Positions 15,808 through 26,600 are shown, numbered from the stretch's first letter. The stretch is DNA of 33,091 bases from a bacterium (GCA_021803465.1 JAJZLL010000038.1:1-33091), one strand, 5' to 3'. Numbers and translations are program-made. The notes: generated from the sequence alone by a model not told the origin.

Positions 15808-16260
15808 ATGAGCTTCTCTGAGCGGGCAGCAGCATTCTACCGCAGACTTGTCATACCTTCGGGCTTCAGTCCGACGGATGGATCTATCCATGCAGGAGTG
15901 TTCGGTACCAGGAAGATCATCCTGTCGCCAATGAACGGTCACATCCCTGAAGCTGTGGACAAGCCAAGGGATCACATGGTCACCATCTACGATGGAAGGC
16001 ATTTTGAGGCAAACGACTACAACACCACAATGACCTGGCTGCAGATGGCGCGGCTGGATCTTGTCCAGAAGGGCATACCCTGTGGCCGGATTGCACGCTG
16101 CGGACCAGCAGGCACACTTGGATTCAGTGCAGCCTGTGACAGGCCAGACCTCGACACAGTGCGCACTGTGCTGCGAAGCAGGCATCTCTTCGACTACGGA
16201 ACTCTTGTCCGGAACATGCAGAAGTCGGGTGTCCCAGCTCCCAATGCCATTGGAGAGTAG
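15808..16260 (+). CDS. hypothetical protein (150 aa)
   Basis: A 150-residue soluble protein without a recognised family. It has an N-terminal helix (SFSERAAAFYRRLVIP), then a beta-rich part (HAGVFGTRKIILSPMNGHI, HMVTIYDGRHFEANDYNTT) and a C-terminal part with Cys at about 93, 98 and 109 (IPCGRIARCGPAGTLGFSAAC), which could bind a metal or be incidental. GAGGA 9 bases before the ATG at 15808 supports the start. Transcription diverges from the 297-residue hypothetical gene, with 142 bases between starts. The long inverted repeat and the TetR gene follow downstream on the same strand. Confidence 0.65.
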   Translation: MSFSERAAAFYRRLVIPSGFSPTDGSIHAGVFGTRKIILSPMNGHIPEAVDKPRDHMVTIYDGRHFEANDYNTTMTWLQMARLDLVQKGIPCGRIARCGPAGTLGFSAACDRPDLDTVRTVLRSRHLFDYGTLVRNMQKSGVPAPNAIGE

Positions 16261-16346
16261 ACATACTGTTCGGGATCTGCAGCTGAGACTTCACCATGTG
16301 TCCCACACCTCGGAGCAATGGCCGTACTGCATGCCAATCTCCAAGA

Positions 16347-16378
16347 AATGTCACAATGCACGCGCAAGTTGTGACATT
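16347..16378. promoter_or_regulatory. inverted repeat, candidate TetR operator
   Basis: A perfect inverted repeat: AATGTCACAA (16347-16356), 12-base spacer, TTGTGACATT (16369-16378), centred about 145 bases before the TetR-family start. No T-run follows, so it is not a standard terminator. TATAGT hexamers that could be -10 elements occur twice between it and the gene (about 16395 and 16433). TetR regulators often bind such palindromes near their own promoter, so autoregulation is a reasonable inference. Confidence 0.5.
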
Positions 16379-16506
16379 AGACAGTGCGGCCGGATATAGT
16401 TATCACAACAATAATGTCGTGCTCATCTACTGTATAGTGACTTTGGTCCCTTTCTTGACGCTGCAGGATCAGCTTACCGTGCACTGATGCAACTGAAAGG
16501 AGTGTC

Positions 16507-17196
16507 ATGCCCTCGGATCATGAAGAGTCCGTCCCCGCCCCTATCCCCCATCGTCGTGGACGTCCCCGGCTTTCCGAGGGTCCAGCAGTCACCCGAGAAC
16601 AGATTCTCGAGACTTCTCTTGCTGCACTTCGTGCGAACGGCATGCGCGGACTCTCACTCCGGGAAATCGCGCGGACGCTCAATGTCACACTTCCCACCAT
16701 ACAGCGCCACTTCCCAACCAAGGACGATCTCTGGCGTGCATGCGTCGACTTCAGCGTTGCGGGCCTACCACTTGTGCGGGATCCACAGCTCCCCCAGGAA
16801 CCCAAAAAGGTGCTTTCCGCACACATTCGTGGACAGATAGAACGGTCCATGACCTTTCAGATGGCGACTGCCACCATGTGGAATGACCGTGAGGATGGAG
16901 GCGCAGAGCGCATTGCCTACCTGACTGAACTCATCAAGCCAGTCATCATACGTGCCCGGGAACGTCTGACACTTGGCATTGAACTGGGACTTTTCCGCCA
17001 GTTCGATCCGGACATGATCATCGCCATCATTGCTCTTGGGGTCAGCTCAATCTCAGCATCGCCCGCAGCGATGGAACAGCTGTTCGGCATCGACATCACA
17101 AATCCCGATGTCAAGAACCACCTCGTGGACGAGCTCACTGACATACTCCTCAATGGAATGCTCAAGGACAAGCTCTCCGACAACTCTGGAGAGTAG
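16507..17196 (+). CDS. TetR-family transcriptional regulator
   Basis: A 229-residue one-component regulator. After a disordered, Pro/Arg-rich leader (about 1-25) comes the TetR DNA-binding domain: REQILETSLAALRANGMRGLSLREIARTLNVTLPTIQRHFPTKDDLWRACVDF (about 30-82), with the helix-turn-helix in the LSLREIARTLNVTLPTIQRHF part. The rest is the helical ligand-binding and dimer domain. AAGGAG 4-5 bases before the ATG supports the start. Regulators of this family usually act as repressors released by a small molecule, often controlling neighbouring genes. Candidate targets are itself and the flanking 150-residue gene, through the inverted repeat upstream. The ligand is not predictable. Convergent with ctlX, only 11 bases away. 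Confidence 0.93.
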   Translation: MPSDHEESVPAPIPHRRGRPRLSEGPAVTREQILETSLAALRANGMRGLSLREIARTLNVTLPTIQRHFPTKDDLWRACVDFSVAGLPLVRDPQLPQEPKKVLSAHIRGQIERSMTFQMATATMWNDREDGGAERIAYLTELIKPVIIRARERLTLGIELGLFRQFDPDMIIAIIALGVSSISASPAAMEQLFGIDITNPDVKNHLVDELTDILLNGMLKDKLSDNSGE

Positions 17197-17207
17197 CTGA
17201 CCGACCA

Positions 17208-18236
17208 TCAGTGACTGCTGCACTTGGGGAAGATTTCAGCGAGCATGCACCTCGCACTACCTCCCCCGATTCCCTCAATAACGGGAATCGAGACAGGCAC
17301 AATCTCGCCATGCCCTGAGAGTGCTGCCTGCTTCTCCGGCTGGAGAGCCCTCCACCCTGATGCGGAAATTGCGATCTTCGTAGTGCTGTCGTCACTGCTG
17401 AGTTCAAGGAGATTTCCTGCAAAGCAGTACATCTCTGCCCGGGTAAGGGCAATCACTTCATGTCCTGACGAGGTGAGCGAGTCGAGGACCTCATTCCTCT
17501 CAGATGGATCGCATATCGCTTCTGTGCAGACAACAGCAAAATCTGTGCCTATACCCATGACCACATTCGTATGGTAGATGGCGATGCCGTCTTTATCGAC
17601 AGCCTTGAAATGCATTGGCCTGTAGCCGGCAATGCTGCACCATTTCTCAACTGCACTTCTCACTGTACGTGGTGATTCTGCTGCATAGGCAATGCGGTTG
17701 AGTCGGTCAAGCACAAGACTCCCCGTTCCCTCCAGATACTCACCCGCCTTCTCCCATCCAGTGCAGTCAATGATGCTGAGGCCCTTCTTGATATCTTCTG
17801 GAAGGCGGTCAATGACAGCTGTTGGCTGCCGTTCTCTGCGACGCGCTTCTGCAGCCATGGGATAGAGAATGAGCACGGCTGCACCGTCTGGTCCCTCATG
17901 GAGGGAGAACCAGTTGTTGGGAAAAACAGCATCAGGGCACGCAGCACCATTTGGAGATCCAGGAAGCTCATCCACACGGATGCCTTGGGCTCGCAGAGTG
18001 TCCACCATCGTACTGTATTCCACAAGCGCAAGATCAGTAATGTCCTTCGCAGAAATGCCAAGCTCATCTGGACGCTTCTGGAAGGAATTTGAGCCTGCAG
18101 TCTCATCATCAAATCTGAAGTGGACCGGTGGAACGACCATCACTCCGGCTGCTGTCTGCCGCTTGCCGTCAAATGCTCCCTGCACCAACATGCCGCCTTC
18201 CTGTGAAATCCCGCTACCCGGGCACGGTTCCGCCAT
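17208..18236 (-). CDS. ctlX: CtlX-type arginine-deiminase-fold amidinohydrolase
   Basis: A 342-residue enzyme of the guanidino-group modifying superfamily (arginine deiminase, dimethylargininase, CtlX). Landmarks: VPPVHFRFDDETAGSNSFQ (start of the domain), PDAVFPNNWFSLHEG (D102, N107, N108), LEGTGSLVLDR, catalytic His in YHTNVVMGIG (H222), FAGNLLEL and the nucleophile Cys near the C-terminus in GGGSARCMLAE (C330). The TAASNxFQ-type motif and FPNNW point to the CtlX group, associated with citrulline/arginine use, rather than to classic ADI. AGGAG 6 bases before the ATG at 18236 fixes the start; earlier in-frame starts touch that site. It lies 30 bases downstream of the HELLH gene and is probably co-transcribed with it. 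Substrate not proven. Confidence 0.85.
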   Translation of the reverse strand: MAEPCPGSGISQEGGMLVQGAFDGKRQTAAGVMVVPPVHFRFDDETAGSNSFQKRPDELGISAKDITDLALVEYSTMVDTLRAQGIRVDELPGSPNGAACPDAVFPNNWFSLHEGPDGAAVLILYPMAAEARRRERQPTAVIDRLPEDIKKGLSIIDCTGWEKAGEYLEGTGSLVLDRLNRIAYAAESPRTVRSAVEKWCSIAGYRPMHFKAVDKDGIAIYHTNVVMGIGTDFAVVCTEAICDPSERNEVLDSLTSSGHEVIALTRAEMYCFAGNLLELSSDDSTTKIAISASGWRALQPEKQAALSGHGEIVPVSIPVIEGIGGGSARCMLAEIFPKCSSH

Positions 18237-18266
18237 CCTCATCTCCTGCAAGCGATCCCAATGACG

Positions 18267-19187
18267 CTAGTGTATCGTCTCGGCACCCGGGCTGCGATGC
18301 GGATTTGCCCGAGATCCGCTGGCATCCATTCCTGTTTTGCCTAGAAGGGCATCCGCGAGGGATGCGTACCTTTGGATGAACTCTCCACAGCGTGCCTCAA
18401 CATCTTCCACTGAGTCCACCTGCTCCCTTCCCGCTTCCACATTCCCAAGGAATGCCTCAAGCTCAAGGGAGGCGCATGCGAACACGCCAAGCAGTTCCTT
18501 CAGCGCATGTGCGCGCATTTCCCTGGATCCTGAAAGAAATGGCTGGGTGAGAAGGTGCGCAGCCTCAATGGTCGAACCCGCACTTCCAAGACAGTGGAGA
18601 AGGTGATTCTCTGTGATTCCCTGCACCTGTGCTGATTTCCCCAGGAGATGTGCGAGAAGTGGCACAATGACGTACTCATAGTCGTTTGCACGTTCCCGCG
18701 GGGTTGTGAGTGATGATGGGGTATCAGTCGCAGCGAAACCAAGGCGGGAGAGGATGTGGGGCACTGCCTGCCGGGACAGGAGGGTTGTCAGCGCTTCCTC
18801 GAAGGAATCCAGACCGGGGAAGAGTTCCTCTGCATCGATGTTCCGCTCTGCCTGCCTGGCATCGAATCGGAGGTGCAGCAGCTCATGGGCAAGCACCTCT
18901 GCCTCCTCCACTGCCCTGACGCTCTGGACATTCTCATGAGCCTTCAGCCCAGAAGCAAGGAGATCCTCGACGAATTTTCGTGTTGACCTGGAGAAGGAAA
19001 TTCGTGACAGCGCTGGCTGGGCATACGCGGAGACATTCCCTCTCATGCGAAGCGCCACCCTCACGCGCCTCAGATGGCAGGGAATGCCTGTGACGTCTGG
19101 AAGCTCTCGTGCTAGATCAGCCACAAATGACTGGAACTCAGCATGGGAGGTCTGGAGTCTCATGGCCTTCTCATCCTGCAGGCGCAT
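18267..19187 (-). CDS. putative HExxH metalloprotein of unknown function
   Basis: A 306-residue protein with a zinc-peptidase-like motif VLAHELLHLRFD (H101, E102, H105) and a downstream Glu pair in SFEEALTTLLSRQ (E130/E131) that could supply the third ligand, as in gluzincin-type peptidases. The last 150 residues are helical with no motif. There is no signal peptide or membrane segment, so any activity would be cytoplasmic. It resembles the minimal-gluzincin pattern HELLH...E, but I do not recognise the family, so peptidase activity is inferred. The start at 19187 is supported by GGAGG 9 bases upstream; a second ATG eight codons later is possible. It precedes ctlX by 30 bases and follows the EF-Tu-domain gene by 101. 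Confidence 0.72.
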   Translation of the reverse strand: MRLQDEKAMRLQTSHAEFQSFVADLARELPDVTGIPCHLRRVRVALRMRGNVSAYAQPALSRISFSRSTRKFVEDLLASGLKAHENVQSVRAVEEAEVLAHELLHLRFDARQAERNIDAEELFPGLDSFEEALTTLLSRQAVPHILSRLGFAATDTPSSLTTPRERANDYEYVIVPLLAHLLGKSAQVQGITENHLLHCLGSAGSTIEAAHLLTQPFLSGSREMRAHALKELLGVFACASLELEAFLGNVEAGREQVDSVEDVEARCGEFIQRYASLADALLGKTGMDASGSRANPHRSPGAETIH

Positions 19188-19288
19188 GCTGCCCTGCCTC
19201 CAGATCGTGTTCCCTCCTGCATTGTCTTCTCCATGTACTTGTTTCCTACCAAGCAGAGTACTGCGCACTCACGGACAATGGCGAGACA

Positions 19289-19651
19289 TCATGCTGCCCG
19301 TACCCACATGCCCCGTTCCACAGAACTCCTGCCGAGCGAACTGAAGAGAATGCCAATGTTCATGCCAGCCTGGGCAGTCTTGAGCGTCTTGCGAAATGCT
19401 TCAAGTCCATCAACTCGGCAAACCATTTCCAATCCCTTTCCCTGAATGCGCACTGTGTCACCCACAGCAACACTTCCACTGCTGACCGTTCCCGTCACAA
19501 CTGTCCCTCTTCCCTTGATGGTGAAGACATCCGCGATTTCCATGGCAAATCCACCAGGGATTGCCTGCTGCGAGCCAAAGAGTGATGAGAACTCGTGATT
19601 CTCAGGGTGGGAAGCATGTTCTGAGAGACGCTTGCTGCCAAACCACCCCAT
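19289..19651 (-). CDS. stand-alone EF-Tu domain-2-like protein
   Basis: A 120-residue protein. Residues about 37-120 match the beta-barrel domain 2 of translational GTPases: AMEIADVFTIKGRGTVVTGTV, VAVGDTVRIQGKG, RVDGLEAFRKTLKTAQAGMNIGILF, VERGMWV. No GTPase domain accompanies it, so it cannot act like EF-Tu alone; such free-standing domains occur in some bacteria and their role is poorly known. The first 36 residues are a short polar, probably disordered leader. GGAGGT 5-6 bases before the ATG at 19651 fixes the start and excludes an earlier 58-residue extension. It is divergent from the HAD phosphatase gene, with 117 bases between starts. Confidence 0.82.
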   Translation of the reverse strand: MGWFGSKRLSEHASHPENHEFSSLFGSQQAIPGGFAMEIADVFTIKGRGTVVTGTVSSGSVAVGDTVRIQGKGLEMVCRVDGLEAFRKTLKTAQAGMNIGILFSSLGRSSVERGMWVRAA

Positions 19652-19768
19652 GGCGGACCTCCAACTTCCGACTCCTCCTCTGCAATGATACGGAAGATCC
19701 ATTGAGAGAGTCACCCACAATCTGGTACGGTGGGGTTCAGACTCGTTCCATGAGAGGCAAGGGGGCAG

Positions 19769-20551
19769 ATGGCGACTCGCCAGTTCACGGTCATCCGACC
19801 ACGGAATGCACGCACTGACATGCATCGTGCCATCGTTTTCGATGCTGATGACACGCTCTGGAGCACGGAGTGGCTCTATGACCAGGCACTCGAAGAGTGC
19901 CAGAAACTCGTAGAGTCAACTGGACTCAATGGAAGGGCTTGGAAAAAGCGGTATCTCGAGCATGACAAGCGCAATGTTGCGACCTTTGGCTTCCGCAAGG
20001 AGCGCTTTGCAACCTCTGTCGTTTCCTCCTATGTTGAGATGGCAGAAGAGTCTGGCCAGGGCATCGATCCCTCCCTCCTGTCATCCCTCCAGCGCAGTGC
20101 ATCGATGGTCTTCAAGCGGAAGGCTCCCCTACTTCCCGGTGTCATGGAGGTGCTGACAGCACTTCGCAGCGACTACCAGCTTGTGCTCATGACCAAGGGA
20201 GACCCCTCAGTCCAGATGAAGCGGATTCAGGATGCTGGCTTTCTCAAAGCGTTTGATGCCATTGTCATCGTTGACGAGAAGGACACGGCAACATACCGCC
20301 GCATGTGCAGAACACTGGGAATCCGCGCGAAGGAATCGTGGTGCGTGGGAAACAATGTGGCTTCTGACATTGCACCTGCCCTTCCACTTGGCATGCATGG
20401 AGTTTGGATCGATGCGCATGTCTGGGAATATGAGCGGACCCGCCAGCACTCCATTCCTGAACGAATCACGCGGCTCCGGTCACTCCGGCAGCTGCTGCCC
20501 GTGATCAGCCAGCATGCACGCCAGACACAGGGTCAGGCAGAGCTTTCCTGA
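19769..20551 (+). CDS. HAD-superfamily phosphatase, YjjG/PGP-like
   Basis: A 260-residue HAD hydrolase with a helical cap. Motif I is IVFDADDTLW (D25 nucleophile, D27), motif II is LVLMTKGDP, motif III is a Lys in the DEKDTATYRRM region, and motif IV is VGNNVASDI, typical of nucleotidase/phosphoglycolate-phosphatase relatives. The cap lies between motif I and PLLPGVMEVL. GGGGG lies just 4 bases before the ATG at 19769; the alternative ATG 17 codons on, immediately before motif I, has no ribosome site. The frame therefore probably begins with MATRQFTVIRPRNARTD. Convergent with the giant surface protein gene (88 bases apart). Substrate unknown. Confidence 0.85.
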   Translation: MATRQFTVIRPRNARTDMHRAIVFDADDTLWSTEWLYDQALEECQKLVESTGLNGRAWKKRYLEHDKRNVATFGFRKERFATSVVSSYVEMAEESGQGIDPSLLSSLQRSASMVFKRKAPLLPGVMEVLTALRSDYQLVLMTKGDPSVQMKRIQDAGFLKAFDAIVIVDEKDTATYRRMCRTLGIRAKESWCVGNNVASDIAPALPLGMHGVWIDAHVWEYERTRQHSIPERITRLRSLRQLLPVISQHARQTQGQAELS

Positions 20552-20639
20552 TCCCTGCACAGAGTGTCCCCTCGGGGAGTGTCAATGCCTTGACCACCTT
20601 CCGACAGGCCCCTGACGAGCCAGTGCTGACCATATGATT

Positions 20640-23600
20640 CTAGTTCGGACGATGCTGCCAGCGTTTTCTGTACAGCAGCACAAAAGCGACTGCAAGACAT
20701 GCTCCGCAGGCAAGGAGCGCAACGAGAAGCGCCTGCCACGTGAGGAGCACATTGCCGATCTTTCCAAGGAATGACAGTCCTGAAACAGGAAGGGTGCCGT
20801 GTGGCGCCTGCACATGGGCAGTTCCCAGGAAGGTCGCGTGGGGACGAAATTCCACCACACCCTTCTCCGGGGTGAGTGCCACGCCTCCAGCTGTCGCAAG
20901 CCTGGCTCCACCTGCAAGAAGCACTTCACCATTGGAGAGAGTCACTGCAGAGGCGTTCATCTCCGGAGAAGGTAGGTTCCCTGCGTTCTTCCACGTCGCA
21001 GTCTTCACATCGAACACATCGGCACTGTCAAGCATCGTGGTTCCTGCCAATCCTCCTGCAACAAGCACATCACCATTTGGCAGCTGGCTCACACTGGGCA
21101 TGACACGGGTTGTCCGCATGCCAGCACTCTCTATCCACACGCCCGATGCAGGATCAAAGATGTCCGCACTGGCACCATCTCCCACAACAAGCGCCGTTCC
21201 ATCGGGAAGCGTGACTGCTTCCGCAAAAAATCGAGGCTGGGACATCGTTCCTGCCCGACTCCAGTGGCCGATCGAAGGGTCGTACATCTCAGCTGCAGCA
21301 GTTGGATGACCTGTGCTGTCCAGTCCTCCTGCCACAAGGATGCTTCCGTTGTGCAGGACAGTCGAAGCTGCAAATGCGTGGGCAGCATGCATGGATGCAG
21401 CTGCTGTCCACGTTCCGCTTCCCAGATGAAACACCTCTGACGAGGCAAGTGGCGCATGGTGCATCCCGAGCCCACCTGCTGCGAGAACCTCGCCCCCTGG
21501 GAGCAGTGCAGTGGCAGCAAACGCACGGGGAGTTGCCATCGCACCCACCTCATGCCATGTGCCCGTTGCAACCTCATAGATTTCCGCAGAGGAAAGAGGG
21601 AGATCCTGTGAGCCAATGCCTCCAGCAACGAGGACATTTCCGTCAGGCAGCAGCTGTGCCATGGCGCCGAGCCTGGCTGCGTTCATTGATGCAGTCTGAG
21701 TCCAGTGTCCATCCGCAGGATTGAAGATCCATGCCTGTGATGTCGGACTCCCCTGCGCAGTGAACCCTCCAGCCAGAAGGACATCCCCTCCATGAAGGGG
21801 AACGAGCACACTGTCACTGACTGGCTGTGCAAGAGGAGGCGCATGGTACCATGCGCCCACTGCGTTCCCTTCGCTCGGCACTGCAGTGACATCCGATATC
21901 GCCTGGGAACCACCCTGTATCGGTCCAGTGCTCCGAAATGCACCCGCTAGCACGATGGGATTCTCTGTTGCAGTTCCTGAGCTGATGAACTGCACATGGG
22001 ATCCAGGCCGCACAACTCGCACTGGCTCACCTGTTTTCGGGACATAGCTCAGGAGCACTGTGCTCGTTGCACTGTTACCCGCACCGCCATTGATCGCTGT
22101 TCCAGGCGTGTACCGTGTGGACACTGAAGCTGTGCCGTTGTAGTAGAACGTGATGGAATACCCATCCGCCTCAAGGGTCACGCCACTGCTGTTCACCGAG
22201 AAGCCTGTCTTGCCAATGGTCACATTGACATACGTGTATGACCAGTAGTAGTCGCACGGATACGGAGCCCAGCCATCCCACCAGCACGTGGCGCCAGGAA
22301 GATACGCGCCAAGCTGCACATTGACATTTCCCCACAGGAAGGCGCTGATCCCACTAGTGCTGACGTTGATTGCGACCGATGCGGAAAGTGAGCCTCCGAC
22401 ATACAGCGCAGGTCCAATGTCCGACCCTCCTGGTCCCAGAGAAAGCGTGCCGTCAAATTCAAAATCGAACATGAGTGGCGATGTGCTTGCATCGAGCTTC
22501 ACAGTGATTGGTCCAACAGTGAGACCGCCTAGCGTGACTGAGGAGAGGGTTCCCAGGAAGTGGATGCTCGGTGGAGCAAATCCGATATTCGCCATGACAT
22601 TGAGGTTCACCCCCTCAACGGATGCCTGGAAGGCGAGTCCGAATCCCGCGGGGTAGACCGTTTGGGCAATCGTTGCCCCTTCAGGACAGAGGTACAGCGA
22701 TGCGAAGTCAATCTCAAGAAGGTTTCCTTGCCCGAAATATGCGAACGGTTCCAGTGCGGGAGTTCCGGAATTTGCTGTCCCGATGGAGAGGGAAAGCAGG
22801 AACGGGTCAAAGTTGAAGGCAAAGCTGATTGGGGCATTGTTCATGTAGCCAATGACATTCGCCACTGTGGACGGAAGCGACGTGATTGTCCCCTCGAAGC
22901 CGACATTTGGCAGGGGTACTCCATCGCCCCAGCTCACGCCTCCCTGGAGAGCTGCGCACTTCACTGTAAGACCGTTGAGACCAAATGCATCGACCCATCC
23001 AGCACTGGTTCCAGAGCAGTTGCCAAGCGAGAGACTGAGATTGATTCCCGTATCCGATACTGTCAGCGCTCCAGTGAGTGTCACGGATGAGGCAGCTCCA
23101 CCATTTCCTGGCGAGGGAAGGTTCAATGTGGTGTCGAGTCCCAGTGAAAACGATTCAACACTCGGAGACAGCACGACAGCGACAAACCCATCATCCAGAA
23201 CAAGTGAGGCTCCCCCAGTGCTGAAGATGGTAAGCCCAGTACCGAGTGATATGGACACCTTGAAGGTGTACGTGTCAGTGGCAAAGTCGGCTGTTCCAAC
23301 TGCAGTGAGTGCAGTGTTCGCTGGAAGTGAGAGCCCAATGTGGGTAAGCATGCTCGTGAAGCTCTGCGGAAGATCAAGGGCGATGGCGAAATCAATCCCC
23401 TGGGTGAGATTGATTGCTCCGAGGGATGGGCTTCCCGTGGCGAAATTTGCCATGTCCGCACTTGCGTAGTAGAGATACGCACTGTTTCCTGAGCTTCCAA
23501 TCCACTGTGAGAGATCAACTGATGCACCGATGACAAATCCCGCACTGCTGTAGGCGATGACTGCAGTCGCCTGGATAGTGCCACCGCCTGGCATCGAAAC

Positions 23601-26600
23601 AGTGAACGGAGCCGTGATTGCAACCGCAAAGGTGCCGGACGTGTCGCTGATCGTGAAGGTGGGATCGGAAAGTGTCACTGCGTTGTTGAGAGCGCTGAAG
23701 CTCAGGGAAGGAATCGATGCAGTGAGGATGAAGGTGCCTGCAGTGATGTCGTACGTCCCTGATGCCGTGACAGAGCCGGAAACGCTCCCGAGGGAGATCG
23801 TCATCCCTCCTGATACGCATACCCAGAGATCTCCCACCTTTGACACCGTGCACCCTGTGGATGGCGCACCATTGCCAATGCCAAGAGACGTCACGGTAAA
23901 GCTGTAGCCAGTGCTTGATATCGCAAGCAGTGGACTCTGGTTGGTGCCAGTGGCAAGGATGACAAATGTCACTGCTCCCGAAGTGTCCGTAAGGGTTCCA
24001 GAGAGCGTTGCGTCAATGGTGAATCCAGGAGCTGGTGTGAAACTCTGCGCCTGGGCCAGGGTGAGTGAGAGCTCCCACGAACTGAGAGAGGTCACAGTAC
24101 CCGACAGGGCAATGGATCCAACATTGTCTGCACTCACTGTTCCCGAGATGGTGAGTCCTGCAGTTCCGAGATCGAAGGACAGGTTCGAAATCGTGACAGG
24201 CACACCAGAGAATGGGGTGATCGGACCGGGAATCGCTCCCTTTGTGCAACTGCTCCCCGTGACAGTGCAGCTGGCAACATCCGCAGTGATGTTTCCGGAT
24301 GCGGAACGGGTCACTGTACCCACCATTCCGAAGCTTGCGCCGAACACTGTCATGTTCGAAACAGTCACACTTCCCGCAAATGAGCCGTCCGTGCTGATGG
24401 TGATGGTCATGGTGAGTGTTGCGGAGGGCTCAGCAGGTATCGGAATCGTGCCATCAGCAGTGAAGGTGAGTGAGCCCCCTGCAAAGGTGAGTGTCGCTCC
24501 TGTGATGCTTCCTCCATCGGGAAGGGTGAGTATGGGGTAGTTTGCAGGTGAGGAAATCGTTGCAGTGAATGTAGGAGTGGCTCCAGGAGTCCAGGATGCG
24601 GAAAAGAAGATGGTCCCACTTGAAGCAACGGAAAAGCCAAGCGCATTGAGCGCGCCTGCAGTTGCAGGATCGAGCTGGTAGAGAGCAAAGGCGTTGAATC
24701 CCTTGGCAAGCGTGACAGTCCCAATCCCGCTAACACCAGTGTTGAACGCGCTCACAGGTGCGGATGCATAGACAAAGACGCCCGTGAGGGGAACATTGAG
24801 GTTGCTGAGGCTGAGATTCGTTATTGCTATGATGAGAGGTCCATTCGTGTCAGTGACCGTCATGATGATCGGCTTTGCACTCAGGCTGGGTACCAGCACT
24901 GATGCCTGTCCATTCACGCTGAGGGAACTGCCAATCCCCACAATGGAGAGCTGCTGGAGTGTCACTGTGAACCCGGGAGCCACCTGGATGGTCGGTGTGG
25001 CAATGGTGGAATCGAGCCCCAACGCGAACGCGCCTGAGCGGAGGTTGAGCGTTCCATCAATGCCTGCTGTGAAGCCGGAGGCTCCTCCCACACTCACCAT
25101 GCCCTGCATGGAAAGCGTGGGATCAGTGGGTGTCGAGAGTCCTCCTCCAGTGCAGCCATTTGCGGGGGAAGAAATGCCATACGCAAATGCGATGCAGTAC
25201 ACGGTGAGTGCCACTCCACTTCCAGATGGCGCAAATGTTGCGAGAGCTGGAGATGCGCTTCCCGATGTGGGAGAAGTCCCTGCTCCAATGTCATAGGTCA
25301 CTGCTCCGCTGTCGGAGATGGTCACTGTTCCCGACACCGTTGCAGTGAATGTGAGACCAGACACGGGAGACCAGCTCGGAAGGGCTGTTGGCGAAGCAGC
25401 AATGCTCCACGTCCCAGCAGTGTATGTTCCAGTTAAGGGAAGGGTGACAGGATGCGCTGCGCTACCAAATGTTCCTGTTGCGCTCACTGAGAGTCCTGCA
25501 GTGCTTGACAGTGTGAGCGATATGCCTCCAACAGACATGCCTGGAAGCGGTGCGTACGTGCCAGTGTTCGAAAGGGTGATGGAGCCGCTTCCTCCATTGA
25601 GGCTTCCCGAAGAGCCAGTGCTCACTGCGAAGGTGCCGTTCCACGTGCTGCCAAAGGGGACATTGTGGAGACTCACAGTCCCTCCTGCACTGACTGCTGA
25701 ACCTGACCAGCCTGCAGTGATGTCTACCAGCGCATATGGAGATGAGCTCGGGACAGTGCCTGGGCCAATGTGGATCGCAATGTCCTGGGGAGAGCCGCTC
25801 GTGAATGAGAGAGTGAGGTCATACGGCGTGGAGGATCCTGCCGCTCCGAAGGGCAGGGACACTCCAGCTGCTGTCAACACACCTGACGTGATTGTCCCAA
25901 GCGTGCCCCCTCCAGCAGTAGCCGAGGAGATTGAAAAGCAGAGATCTTCCGTTGTGCCAAGCGGTACAGGAGAAAGCTTCCACCCTGATGGGAAGCCAAG
26001 GTTCCCCCCTGTGATGCACAGCTCCGTACCCCCCGTCGTGTCAGCAATGTACCCTGAAAGGCCAGTTCCACCCACACTCCCCCCAAGGAAACTCAAGTGT
26101 ACTGCTGACAGGGAAATGGTAGTGTCCCGTGTGCAGGAGCCACTGAGACCAGCTGCTGTCCCAGCAAGGGTGGATGCTCCTCCCAAACTTCCAGGCGTGA
26201 AGGAGAGTGATGCTCCTGCAGAGCCAATGGCTGTCCAGAGCGTCTGGAATGGGGCGCTGCATGCTCCTCCCGGAGTGAATGCTGCAGTTCCACTGGTTGG
26301 TACTGCGAAGTTGGGACTTGGTGTCACTGTTGCAGTGAATGTGTCGGTTGCAGTCGGAGCTGGAAGCGAGCAGGTTGCTGCTGCTGCCCCGTTCGCTTCG
26401 GGTATGAGCGTGACAGCACTGCAGCTGCTTGGATTTGTTGGAGATCCAGAGAAAACCACAGTGCCTGCTGGTGGTGCAGGAGAACCTGCACTGGTGTTGG
26501 TCACTGTCGCTGTGATGAGAATGTGCCCAGCAATCGATGGATCAGGACCAACAGTGACCCCCAGTGAGGTGGATGCGGGCGTAATGGTGATGGATGCGGG

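Noticed and set aside
20568-20625. Terminator between the convergent HAD and giant genes
   Set aside because: Only 5-bp stems (TCCCC/GGGGA, GTCAA/TTGAC) without a T-run; too weak to call.
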